A stretch of 64,000 bases of DNA from Embiotoca jacksoni (lineage: Eukaryota; Chordata; Actinopteri; Embiotocidae), in assembly GCA_022577435.1 (NCBI GenBank), contig JAKOON010000007.1, forward strand, positions 14,168,426 through 14,232,425. The letters run 5' to 3'. The notes under the pieces are model-generated. The model ran no database searches. It was not told where the DNA came from and saw nothing but the letters and a program-made list of their open reading frames with translations. Below, one piece after another: positions 38,131 through 49,100 of the stretch (position 1 is the stretch's first letter; the number at the start of each line of letters is the position of its first letter). Position numbers and translations under genes: made by a program.

Positions 38131-38136
38131 TTTATT
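38131..38136 (-). terminator. gpx3: gpx3 poly(A) signal
   Basis: The minus strand reads AATAAA about 320 nt past the stop codon and after the SECIS candidate. Cleavage is expected around 38100-38118. Confidence 0.65.
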
Positions 38137-38304
38137 AGAACATCTACAGGTAACAAAGTCTGCACAGATTTGTTTTTCTTTTTGCAATTCATTGGAAGAA
38201 TTACAAATTAGGCTGGTAATGGTTAACGAGTCCCGAGAAGAGAAGAAGACATGGTGCTGCAGGATTGCAGGGCAGCCTGAATGCACTGAAAAGCCGCCCT
38301 GAAC

Positions 38305-38370
38305 CCCAGCATCCGAAGAGGCACCACAGAGTTCCTGTTTTCAAGCCTCCTCTTCATTAAACATGCCTTT
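38305..38370 (-). promoter_or_regulatory. gpx3: Candidate SECIS element in gpx3 3' UTR
   Basis: About 85-150 nt after the stop, the minus strand has AATGA (ATGA at 38357-38354), a purine stem GAAGAGG, an A-rich apical stretch GAAAACAGG, the complementary CCTCTTC and then GGATGC (38314-38309). Lower-stem pairing GCAT/ATGC is possible. This has the parts of a SECIS: ATGA, unpaired AA and GA. The fold was done by eye; the 7-bp stem overlaps the ATGA by two bases, so the exact pairing needs a folding program. Confidence 0.5.
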
Positions 38371-38452
38371 TTCATGCATCAGAAACTGTCACATTACCAT
38401 TTTCTCTACATCATTACAGTTAATTAGACAGACATTGTACAGGGAATCGGCT

Positions 38453-41400
38453 CTAATCGAAGATCTCTTGTGTGTACTGTTGGAACAGGTATCTGCGAAT
38501 GTCATCTCGGACCTCAGAGATTTTGACAGCTGGGTGCCACCTCATCACCGGCTTCCCGTTTGCTCCCACTAGGATCTTCTCGAAGTTCCACTTGACGTCG
38601 TTGAGCTTCAGAGGCCCCCAGAGCAATCTGCCCTCGAAGTTACCGAAGTTGTCTCCAGCAGGAGGGCAGCTGCTCTGTGTGGCAGAAAGCACAGGACTGA
38701 TGAGAACAACAAATTGTCTGAGCAGTAGGTGCAGATATCTGTGGCACAGTGCTGAGGTGGAGGGCAAAGCCTCGCATAACATGAACATTAAGTCATTACT
38801 GTTCATGCTGTACAACCAGCAAAGCTTGTGAGGAATCTTCGGCATAAAAATTCAGAAGTAATATTCAAAACCGGCAATAACTTTATAATTGGGTGTGAAA
38901 AAAAGAACCACACTGCTCTGGGTTTGCCCGTGTCAAAGCACATTCATGTACCCTTTTGTAAACAAAGACTTCCCCAGAGAGCCATCAATTAAAAGGCAAT
39001 CCAATTATAAAATCTCTCCCAGCACATTGTGTTTAGATATCCAGGCTAACCTTCAAATATTGCATCATCAATTTCCTCTTTGAAGAGAAGCATTCGTAAC
39101 ACTGTGGTTTAAACGGCTCCAAATTTAAGTTTCAAAAATCACAAGCACCAACTCACCTTAAGGAAGGTGTAAACCTCTTGTTCGGTTTCTCCGTTCACAG
39201 CCCCTTTCTCAAACAGCAGGAAGTTTGGAACAAATCCATTGCCCGGTCTGACATGCCTGGAATCCAGAGAGAGGGCAGCTTATCAGCAGACACACCTCTG
39301 AGCACTTTGTGGCTTGGCAGCTGCCCTCAAGTCACTACAAGCGGAGCAAAACCACACCATGCATGGTGAAGGCTCTGCTATGGCTCTGTGACGACTGATG
39401 GGACCTGTGACATAAATTCTACGCATGTTCAAGAGGTCATGTAGAGAAACTAATCTTATTGCCAATAGTACCTTTCCCTGATTAAATGAAGCGTTGTTGC
39501 TTGACAGAGGATTTACCAATATTTAAAATTCCTTTCCACATCCTGCCTAGAAAGCTTACAGCACATACGGTGTCTCGTGATGAGCTTGAAAATGAGAATT
39601 TAGGGAGTTCTCTTGGTTTCACATTTTCTTTCGGCTTCAAGGGCAAAATTCTTTCAAGGAATCTAAAAGCCAAGATTGGGGGGAAAACAGGATTTTCAAT
39701 TTACAACAATCAGTGTTTTTAAATTGTAACCGAGAATGTTGACTTGTACTGAAAGACAAATAACTTCTCACTTTAAAGCCAGCAGGATCTCATGTGGTCT
39801 CCCCGGTTCCTGTCTCCCAAACTGGTTACAGGGAAAGGCAAGGATAGTGAAGCCAAATGGTTTCAGCTCCTCATGTAGTGCATTCAGTTCTGATGAAAAC
39901 AAATTCGGATGAAGAAAAAGTGCTTAAAAAAAAAAAATACTATGACATAACAACGAGGCCTGTGGTGATTTTACTTACCTACATACTGGAAGGTGTATCC
40001 TCAGTATGTAGCCACATTGATAAAGAGGACAGTCTTGCCTTTGTAGTCACTGAAGTTCACGGTGCGACTATCATTTAGGGTCTTCGCATGGAATTTGTAA
40101 ATGGTGCCGTCGGTGGATGAATTACACCACTGGGGGTACGGACAAAAGGTCAGCAGGTCAGGTTTGTTTGGACGGACAGGCGTGTAATCACCACTTTTAC
40201 ACTCAAAACACACACTAATGTTTGATGAGTGGTGCATTTTGTAAAATGTATGTCACCCACTACTTTTAATGACTTTTTAAGTGAATATTTAAAAAAGAAA
40301 TTGAATAGAAACAAATTAAGTTCTTTACTTAATAATTCAATAAAAAGTGATGTGTACTGATAATTCTGTGCATGTTTGATCATGAACACCGAATTGAAGT
40401 TTAGATCTGAAGCAACTGATTTAAAAGAGAAAAATGCCAAACATTTGCTGGTTCCACCTTCCCAAATCCAAAAGCTGCATTTCTTTTACGATACTAACCC
40501 GACTTTGGGTTTTAACGCGTTACTCGGACAATTCAGACATCTGAATGCGCTGCTTACAGTTTATTTCAAAGTAGTGACTAATGCAGACACATCCTGGAAG
40601 GTTAGGTAAACAATTATTCCACCAGTCTGTCCGGTTTTCAATGCAAATATCAGGCGCTTGTTTACCAAAATGGTTCCAGGAAGTTTTAACCAAATCAGCA
40701 GCATCAGGGACAACTGCAATACTTTCTTTCTTACTCCTCATGCCTCCGTTATGTGGGCTGGAGAACTCCTGGCATGTGCCCCGCTACAAAAACAAGCCCA
40801 CTGTCAACAGGAGCACTTGGCAGCTCTCTAAAAATCCAGAGGGAAACTGACAGATCTCAAAATCACTACACCCACTGACAAACAATGCCCCCCCCCCACA
40901 CTTTACGCTGAGAAATGACCAATTATTTTCATACGGTTGAGATCAAGGTGACCCTGAATGTGTGGATAAGGATGAAGAGCACAATCTGCACAACAGTCTG
41001 TACCCATGGGGTACTGTTTGTTGCATTGTCTGTCTCGTATGAAAAATTCTAACTTGTAAACCGCAGGGCATTACAGGTCAGAATTAATCCTTTTCTAAAC
41101 ATAAATTGTTGATAGCTTACTCTTAAAAACAAGGGGAAAGAAAACACCCCGAGATTATTGATTACAAACTTCATAGTGTGGTTGAGGCCTCATTCACTCA
41201 TCCCAACCCGTCCGACATGTACACAGGTTTCACAAAATGTCAGCACAACATCGAAAAGCACTTAACACTTCAGTCACAATTGACTACAGTAACACAAAAC
41301 TTGTTCCTGCTGCATTTACAATTGAAAATTAAGTTCAGAGCAACAGGTGTTTACATAATTTATCTACCTCCTCAAATTCTTAGTGTGAAACAATTAGTTT

Positions 41401-42055
41401 GAATACAAATCCTCAACACCAGTGTAATCTGTGTTGAACACAAGCAGAGAAACATTAAGCAGAGGGCATAATCATTGTTGCTCAGACTTTCAGGTGCTTT
41501 GGGCAGAGTCATCTTATAATTACTTGCTTTATCGCGAGGAACAGTCTGGAAAATCCTGCCATCATGGCAAACATGACGAACTACAGCGCGGACAAAACAA
41601 CATGACATGGCAACGACTCCTAACAGGCATGTAAATACAGCCTTCTGTTCCCAGCGGTGCAGCAATTAGGCAGATTTATTTGCTTCATAATGATTGAAAA
41701 ATGTTTTATCGACCTTTTGTTTTTGCACATCAAGTTAAATTATATCAGATGGGTACAGCTTCCTGAGGTTTTATGTAGACATTGATTTGCTGAAACAACC
41801 TGCATTCCAGTTTGAAGCAGTTTAATTATGGTTAACAGCGCAGGTGTACACTCAGCACTATTAGGAAAAACAAAACAAAAACAGGTACGTCGTCTGCTGT
41901 CACGATCACGTTCGTCCCCATCTGCCTGAACTCTTACTGTGAAAGTGTTGGATATCAACAAGTACCTGAGTGGCCCCGGCCATGCCTATGTCTCCTTCTC
42001 CGGCGGTGCAGGGTCGCAGCAGAGCGAGCAGCAGCGGTAAGAAGCGCCACATCAT
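38453..42055 (-). CDS. gpx3: Glutathione peroxidase 3, secreted selenoprotein
   Basis: Extracellular enzyme that reduces H2O2 and lipid hydroperoxides with glutathione or thioredoxin. Coding exons on the minus strand: 42055-41966, 40129-39979, 39889-39772, 39256-39157, 38674-38453. The sum is 681 nt, giving 226 residues, the same length as human GPX3. The in-frame TGA at 40003-40001 (residue 73, context NVATY-U-G) encodes selenocysteine, so the open frame appears to stop there. The tetrad is U73, Q107 (FGRQEP), W182 and N183 (KWNFEKILVG). Exon 1 encodes a hydrophobic signal peptide (MMWRFLPLLLALL). Two ATGs lie in tandem (42055 and 42052); the first is used here. GPX3-type exon structure and HVRPGNGFVPNF are conserved. 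The C-terminus (YTQEIFD) differs from mammals. Confidence 0.96.
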
Positions 42056-42105
42056 GACGTCCTTCCCTGGAGACGATGATCGCTCGATGTGGATGTCTGT
42101 CAGCG

Positions 42106-42162
42106 CCTTAAATGCGCGCCTCTGGGGGCGGAGGGACTCACAGCTGGCTGAGATTGCGCAAT
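42106..42162 (-). promoter_or_regulatory. gpx3: gpx3 core promoter: TATA-like box, GC box and palindromic C/EBP site
   Basis: Upstream of the gpx3 ATG, reading minus, there is ATTGCGCAAT (42162-42153), a perfect C/EBP palindrome. It is followed by CCGCCCCC (42131-42124), an Sp/KLF GC box, and ATTTAAGG (42113-42106), a TATA-like box about 50 bp before the ATG. Order and spacing fit a compact promoter, with initiation near 42080. Confidence 0.55.
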
Positions 42163-42169
42163 CTTCTGT

Positions 42170-43335
42170 GTAAACCCATTGTAAGACATAACATGGATGA
42201 ATAAAATAATGAATGTGTAGCCTAGCGTCTGCAAGTTAGATGGAGAAAAAAAAGAAAAGAGTATTAACTTCATGCCTGTATCATAAGATTAATTTACTGA
42301 GGAACCAAATGAGAGGTTTATCAGCTCGTATTGTTTATCATCATATAGCCTAGAAGTCCTTTACTTAGTTTAACTATCAAACTAACCAGATAATGCTGCC
42401 CTTTAATGTTCACTTCCCCTAATTAAGATAATCTGACAATCTTGTTAATTAAAAAGCAAACACAGTTGGTTTCTGTGGGCATGCCTGCTGCTTAACCTAC
42501 CATGAACAGTGATAAACACCATTCAGTGAGATGGTGGATAAACATTATCTATGAAAAGTGAGTCTTTAGTGGAGTGACAAGTTGACTTGATCTTAATGAA
42601 AGCAGGATGATAAACATTACCAAATGAAGGGAACCCCCCTTCGTTTTGTATCTTACGCCCTGTGCTGTAGGTTACCATTGAGTTATTCAATTCATGAAAC
42701 ATTTCTCCTCTCTGAGATCAGCTGTTGCCATGGTGAACTGGTACTTGGCCATGCCCCGTGGGTGCCTGTTAGAGCAACTCTGACTGTATTACACAAGGCC
42801 ACGAGCAGTGTTTTTGCACCAAGGAAACACGAGTTTAGAGCATAATCAAAAATTATTAAGTGCCAACATTTTTCTAGAGCACACTATGTTCAGTGAGGGA
42901 AAAAAATATGCACAAATTAAGCTGACATATGTCAAGTTGAATGACTGACCTTTGAGCTGATACATAAATGTGTGTTCCTACAAAATAATAATCAAATATA
43001 AAATACAATTATGTTTGACAATTAAAGACCAAACTCCAGTTGAGACAATAGGAACAGACACAAAGAAGACCCTCTCATAGACATCCCCCTCAGCACCATA
43101 TACCCTGTTCTTGGTGTCATTCAGAGATATTGTTGAAGTTAACCTGCACTTCAGCATTTGTTTTCAGGTGGGATGATAAGAACCCATCAAAAATAAACCT
43201 GTGACTCTGGTTATGTTTTACTTAATAAAGATGGTGTTATTATTGTTACTTCACTTGGATGTTGACACAAGACCGTTTTCAAATTTATCCAGAAGGAAGA
43301 CAATGTGTCTGTGAGTTCGAGATGTTTACCCTACT
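42170..43335. other. Spacer upstream of gpx3; no gene recognised
   Basis: AT-rich non-coding DNA. Frames are short and unlike any known protein. Nothing structural was seen before the repeat-rich segment that starts near 43340. Confidence 0.55.
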
Positions 43336-43339
43336 CACA

Positions 43340-43465
43340 CACAGTATTCAGATCACGTACTAAAAAGTACCAATACAACAATGTAAACATATACTTCCAA
43401 GTAAAAGGCATGAAAAATCCTGCTCAAATAAAAATACAGAAGTATTAGCTGAAAATGGAGAAAGA
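43340..43465. repeat. AAGTAAAAGTA-type dispersed teleost repeat, fragment 1
   Basis: The order is GTACTAAAAAGTACCAATAC, ACAATGTAAACATATACTTCC, AAGTAAAAGGCATG, AAATCCTGCTCAAATAAAAA, TACAGAAGTATTAGC. It matches a repeat family I know to be frequent in percomorphs. Related fragments lie at about 44165-44270 and 45853-45985. Confidence 0.5.
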
Positions 43466-44042
43466 AAATGGAGAGTCTGGTAAGATATTAAATCATTTCA
43501 ACATTTATTAAAATAAAAACATTTGAGAAGTTTAGAGGGCTGAATCCTTGCTGCAGCTGTGAACAACTCATTAACATCTGTAATGTGGTTTAATCTTTAA
43601 TAATGAGCTGTATTTTATTATCTTGTGAAATGATCCATTTGGTAAAATCTTCATCTGAAAAGTGATGTCACAAACCGGCTCAATGCTTGTGACAGAGAGG
43701 AGGGGAGGGGAGACAGGTTTAATTGCCAATGGAGTTTTATTTAAAATTAACAGAGTTAAACTATAAAAGAAACACGAGGTGTGGAGATGAGGCACATCAG
43801 TGGTAAATGTAACACATGGGTGGGTGATAGATTTGTTATGCAAGTGTTGAAGGTGAAAGATAAAGTCAACCGAACCAAACCAGGAGATGTGGAGCCCAGA
43901 GAGAGAGACGATGAAACAAGGCTGGCACTTGTAGCACTGGTAGAGGCCTCCCTGACTGCAAGCTCAAGCAGGAAGAGGCCACTTGAACCTCAGCAGGTAG
44001 AAAGCGAGGGGTCATAACAATAACTAAAGCCGTCAATTCAAT

Positions 44043-44165
44043 GTACATTACATTACATTACATTTCATTTAGCTGGTGCTTTTATCCAAAGCGACTTACA
44101 ATAAGTGCATTTCAACCATGAGGGTACAAAACCCAGAACAACAGGAATCAAGGATGTAGTCAAAT
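44043..44165. repeat. Dispersed teleost repeat with TTTATCCAAAGCGACTTACA core and (ATTAC)n head
   Basis: A short CATTA repeat leads into CATTTAGCTGGTGCTTTTAT and TCCAAAGCGACTTACAATAAG, a sequence found in very many fish loci. A fragment of the AAGTA-type repeat follows directly. Confidence 0.6.
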
Positions 44166-44270
44166 AGAATATGCAATATGTCCCTCTAATGGAGTGAAAG
44201 TATAAAGTAGCATCAAATTCAAGTAAAGTACAAGCACCTCAAAATAGTACTGTACTGTAAATGAACCTGT
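44165..44270. repeat. AAGTA-type dispersed repeat, fragment 2
   Basis: It contains CCCTCTAATGGAGTGAAAGT, TATAAAGTAGCATCAAATTC and AAGTAAAGTACAAGCACCTC, parallel to the 45.85-kb copy. Confidence 0.5.
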
Positions 44271-44986
44271 ATGATACTTAGTCCCTCTCACTAAACTCCA
44301 CCAGTATCAGTTCTCCGGGACAGCTGGCCATGGTTATGATTGTTTGTTAAATATGAGTTTTATCCTGCAATTGTCTTTCTAATAAAAAAAAAGCTAAACA
44401 GGATTGATTTTTAAACATTAGTCACAAATTGTCACAAAAAAAAAAAAAAAAAAAAAAAAATCTAAATTGATCAGTGCTTTTTTCCCCACATGTGTCTGAG
44501 AAGGTAAAGCTAAAATAAAAACATTTTTTTATTTCAAAGAGTAACACTGAAAATATGAAATGTGAAAAACGACAAATTGCCTCAAACAATAGTGTCACTG
44601 TTACTATGACATAAAATTGAAAGGTGGACGCCACAGTGGGAGAGACAATCGTTGGGTGTCTCAGCTATTTGACTGCCTTTAACTCCGTTTTGAAGTATTA
44701 TCTTAAAATGTGTTGAATACAGAAAATATGCCAGAGACTTTCCTCTTTCGTTTAGAATAGCATGTATAACTACATGATTCATGGATCCCAAGATATATGA
44801 GAGTGAAAAGTGTCTCTAAAAAGTCAACAAGCTCAGCAAAACAATGCAATTTTCCAGCGAATCCAATGGTTTTTTTTTTCATAAAAGGTTACTTACCTAA
44901 AAAAGTTTAAGATTTTTTTTCTCAACCCAAATAGAAACATTAAACCTTTAGTTCATCAGAACAAGACATTACCATATTTGGAGATA

Positions 44987-45110
44987 GCATTTTATATTTA
45001 ATATTTTTACTGCTATTTTATTGCTTTCTATTATTATCTTATTGCTTCCTGTATGCTGCTGTAGCGGAAAAAAAAAATTCCCCTCGGGGATTAATAAAGT
45101 AACTACTTAA
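44987..45110 (+). mobile_element. Retroposon 3' end (plus orientation), second copy of the 15.5-kb family
   Basis: The same module order as at 15.5 kb: TTTTTACTGCTATTTTATTG, GCTTCCTGTATGCTGCTGTA, GCGG, an A-run, CCCCTCGGGG and ATTAATAAAGTAACTAC. Here the tail repeat has grown into the adjacent ACCTA satellite. Confidence 0.65.
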
Positions 45111-45783
45111 CCTACCTAACCTACCCTAACCCACCCTAACCTACCTAACCTAACCCACCCTAACCTACCTAACCTAACCTACCTAACCCACCTAACCTAC
45201 CTAACCCACCCTAAACTAACCTACCTAACCCACCTAACCTACCTAACCCACCCTAAACTAACCTACCTAACCTACCCTAACATAACCTAACCTACCTAAC
45301 CCACCCTAACCTACCCAACCCACCCTAAACTAACCTACCTAACCCACCTAACCTACCCTAACATAACCTAACCTACCTAACCCACCCTAAACTAACCTAC
45401 CTAACCCACCTAACCCACCCTAACCTAACCTACCTAACCCACCTAACCTACCCTAACATAACCTAACCTACCTAACCCACCCTAAACTAACCTACCTAAC
45501 CCACCTAACCTACTCTAACCTACCTAACCTACCCTACCTAACCTAACTAAACCTACCTAGCCCACCCTAAACTAACCTACCTAACCCACCCTAACCTAAC
45601 ATACCTAACCCACCCTAAACTAACCTACCTAACCTACCTAACCCACCTAACCTACCCTAACCTACCCTAAACTAACCTACCTAACCCACCTAACCTACCC
45701 TAACCTAACCTAACCTAACCCACCTAACCTACCCTACCCTAACCTAACCTAACCTAACCTAACCTAACCTAACCTACCTAACC
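45104..45783. repeat. ACCTA/ACCCA pentamer-hexamer satellite (about 0.68 kb)
   Basis: The array is imperfect, built of CTAAC, CTAACC, CTACC and CCACC words, with some longer-period structure (CCCACCCTAAACTAACC recurs). It starts at the retroposon tail. It is telomere-like but is not the vertebrate TTAGGG/CCCTAA array. The C-rich and G-rich strands are strictly segregated. Confidence 0.9.
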
Positions 45784-45852
45784 TTATGGGGTTTCCGCTG
45801 GACAGAAACTGTAATCTTGACAGGAGGTCCTTACTAGTAACTCAAGCTTTCG

Positions 45853-45985
45853 AGGAGTAAAAAGTACAATATTTGCCTCTGAAGTGTAGTAAAGTAGAAG
45901 TATGAAGTTGCATAAAATAGAAACACTCAAGTAAAGTACAAATACCTCACATTTGTGTTAAAGTACATCACCTAAGTAGACGTAC
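45853..45985. repeat. AAGTA-type dispersed repeat, fragment 3, abutting the dctn4 promoter
   Basis: The order is GGAGTAAAAAGTACAATATT, CTGAAGTGTAGTAAAGTAGA, GCATAAAATAGAAACACTCA and AAGTAAAGTACAAATACCTC. It ends only about 30 bp before the poly-C tract. Confidence 0.55.
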
Positions 45986-46013
45986 GTCTTTTTCCTGTCC
46001 CTGCGTGGCAGCT

Positions 46014-46060
46014 CCCCCCCCCCCCCCCCCCCCCTGGTCACGTGGTCTTCCGGTCCATCT
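46014..46060 (+). promoter_or_regulatory. dctn4 promoter: 21-C tract, CACGTG E-box and ETS-like motif
   Basis: An uninterrupted run of 21 C (46014-46034) is followed within five bases by GTCACGTGG (E-box CACGTG at 46039-46044) and CTTCCGG, an ETS site on the minus strand. There is no TATA box, and the surrounding DNA is CpG-rich, as usual for a housekeeping gene. The start codon is at 46198. Confidence 0.5.
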
Positions 46061-46197
46061 CCGCACGGCTGCGGTCGGTTCCGGTGTTTCACCACACGGG
46101 GTCGACAACGAGCTCGTCGTGTCCCCCGTCGGGCCTCAGAGGCTCCGAGACGATCCGGCGGTGCAGTCGGTGAGCCTCCAGCTCCGGTGGTCAGAGG

Positions 46198-49100
46198 ATG
46201 GCGTCCCTTCTGCAGCCGGACAGAGTCGTCTACCTGGTCCGTGGGGAGAAAAGGATACGAGCCGCCTTGTCTCAGCTGTATTTCTGTCGCTACTGCAGTG
46301 AGCTGCGGTCTCTGGAGTGTGTCTCTCACGAGGTAAACAGTGTCTTCTCCCGTCTGTCCCCGGTCAGGACAAGCTAGCGGTTAGCTTGTTTTTTTTTTTT
46401 AGCTGTTTTGTTGTTAGCCTAATTGCTAGCCGCTTCGACGAGTAGGTGGGACAAGTCCGGTCACCTCCGCGCGTTGTATTGGCTGGGCCGCTTGTCAATC
46501 AAGAGTTAATCCAGCAGTCCCCTCTTCTCATTGGCTGTCCTGTTTAACTTCCGTTTGCGTTAGCGTTGTGTCGTGCACGGCAGAAATTGGAGAACAAGCC
46601 AGCTAGCTCTCGTCGTACGTCGAGTTTCACGTTAAACTGTGTTTATGTCTGATAAAAGATGATGAAACAGAGACGATTAAAAACACACGTTTTAACGTTG
46701 GTCTGACTCAGCGAACCGCCAAACAACAGCGTGTTAACGTGGCTCACAGACACCACACCCAGAGGAGTTCAGCTCAACCTTTCTTCTTCAGGAACGTCAT
46801 TAACATCATATATCATAACATTATATATCATAACATTATATATTATAACATTATATATTATAACATTATATATTATAACATTATATATCATAACATTATA
46901 TATCATAACATTATATATCATAACATTATATATCATAACATTATATATTATAACATCATATATCATAACATTATATATCATAACATTATATATTATAACA
47001 TCATATATCATAACATTATATATCATAACATTATATATTATAACATCATATATCATAACATTATATATTATAACATTATATATCATAACATTATATATCA
47101 TAACATCATATATCATAACATTATATATCATAACATTATATATCATAACATTATATATTATAACATTATATATTATAACATTATATATCATAACATTATA
47201 TATCATAACATTATATATCATTAACATTATATATCATAACATTATATATCATAACATTATATATTATAACATTATATATCATAACATTATATATTATAAC
47301 ATCATATATCATAACATTATATATCATAACATTATATATTATAACATCATATATCATAACATTATATATCATAACATTATATATTATAACATCATATATC
47401 ATAACATTATATATCATAACATTATATATCATAACATTATATATTATAACATATATTATAACATCATATATCATAACATTATATATCATAACATCATATA
47501 TCATAACATCATATGTCATAACATTATATATTATAACATTATATATTATAACATCATATATCATAACATTATATATTATAACATTATATATTATAACATC
47601 ATACATGATAACATTATATATGATAACATATATCAACATTATATATTATAACATCATATATCAAAATCATATTTCATAAAATCATATATATCATAAAATC
47701 ATATATCATAACATCATTATCAAAATCATATATCATGAAATCATATATCATAAAATCATATATCAAAATCATATATCATAACATATCATAAAATCATATA
47801 TCATAACATATAACAACATTATATATCATAACATCATACATCATTACAATATATATCATTACATCATATATCATTACATCATATATTATAACATCATATA
47901 TCATAACATCATATATCATTACATCATATATTATAACATATCATAACATCATATATTATAACATCATATATCATAACATCATATATCAAAATCATATTTC
48001 ATAAAATCATATATCATAACATATCAAAATCATATATCATAAAATCATATATCATAACATATATCATAAAATCATATATCATAAAATTATATATCATAAC
48101 ATCATATAACATAACATTATATATCATTACATCATTACATTATATATCATTACATCATATATTATAACATCATATATCATTACATCATATATTATAACAT
48201 CATATATCATAACATCATATATCATAACATCATATATCATTACATCATATATCACATATAACATAATGTATCATAACATATATTATAACATCATATATCA
48301 TAACATATATCATAAAATCATATATCATTACATATATCATAACATCATATATCATAACATCATGTATCATAACATCATATATTATAACATCATATATCAT
48401 AACATATATCATAAAATCATATATCATAAAATCATAACATCATGTATCATAACATCATACATCATTACATCATATATCATAACATCATATATCATAACAT
48501 CATATATCATGACATCATATATCATAACATCATATATCATAAAATCATGTATCATAACATCATATATCATTACATCATATATCACAACATATATCATAAC
48601 ATCATATATCATAAAATCATATATCATAACATCATATATCACAACATATATCATAAAATCATATATCATAACATCATATATCATTACATCATATATCATA
48701 AAATCATATATCATAACATCATATATCATAAAATCATGTATCGTAACATCATATATCATTACATCATATATCATTACATCATATATCACAACATATATCG
48801 TAACATCATTACATCATATATCATAACATCATATATCATAACATCATATATCATGACATCATATATCATAAAATCATGTATCATAACATCATATATCATG
48901 ACATCATATATCATAAAATCATGTATCATAACATCATATATCATTACATCATATATCACAACATATATCATAACATCATATATCATAAAATCATATATCA
49001 TAACATCATATATCACAACATATATCATAACATCATATATCATAAAATCATATATCATAACATCATATATCATTACATCATATATCATAAAATCATATAT

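Noticed and set aside
39979..40129. gpx3 as a pseudogene because of an in-frame TGA
   Set aside because: The TGA is at the catalytic selenocysteine position, the remaining exons are intact and in frame, and a SECIS-like hairpin follows.
45104..45783. Interstitial telomere
   Set aside because: Units are mainly CTAAC, CTACC and CCACC words, not regular CCCTAA. It begins at a retroposon tail, so a microsatellite expansion is the simpler explanation.
46731..47651. 306-codon open frame of IITLY-type repeats (and overlapping frames on both strands)
   Set aside because: It is a translation of the 15-bp minisatellite inside dctn4 intron 1. A 15-bp unit without stops stays open in several frames and both directions.
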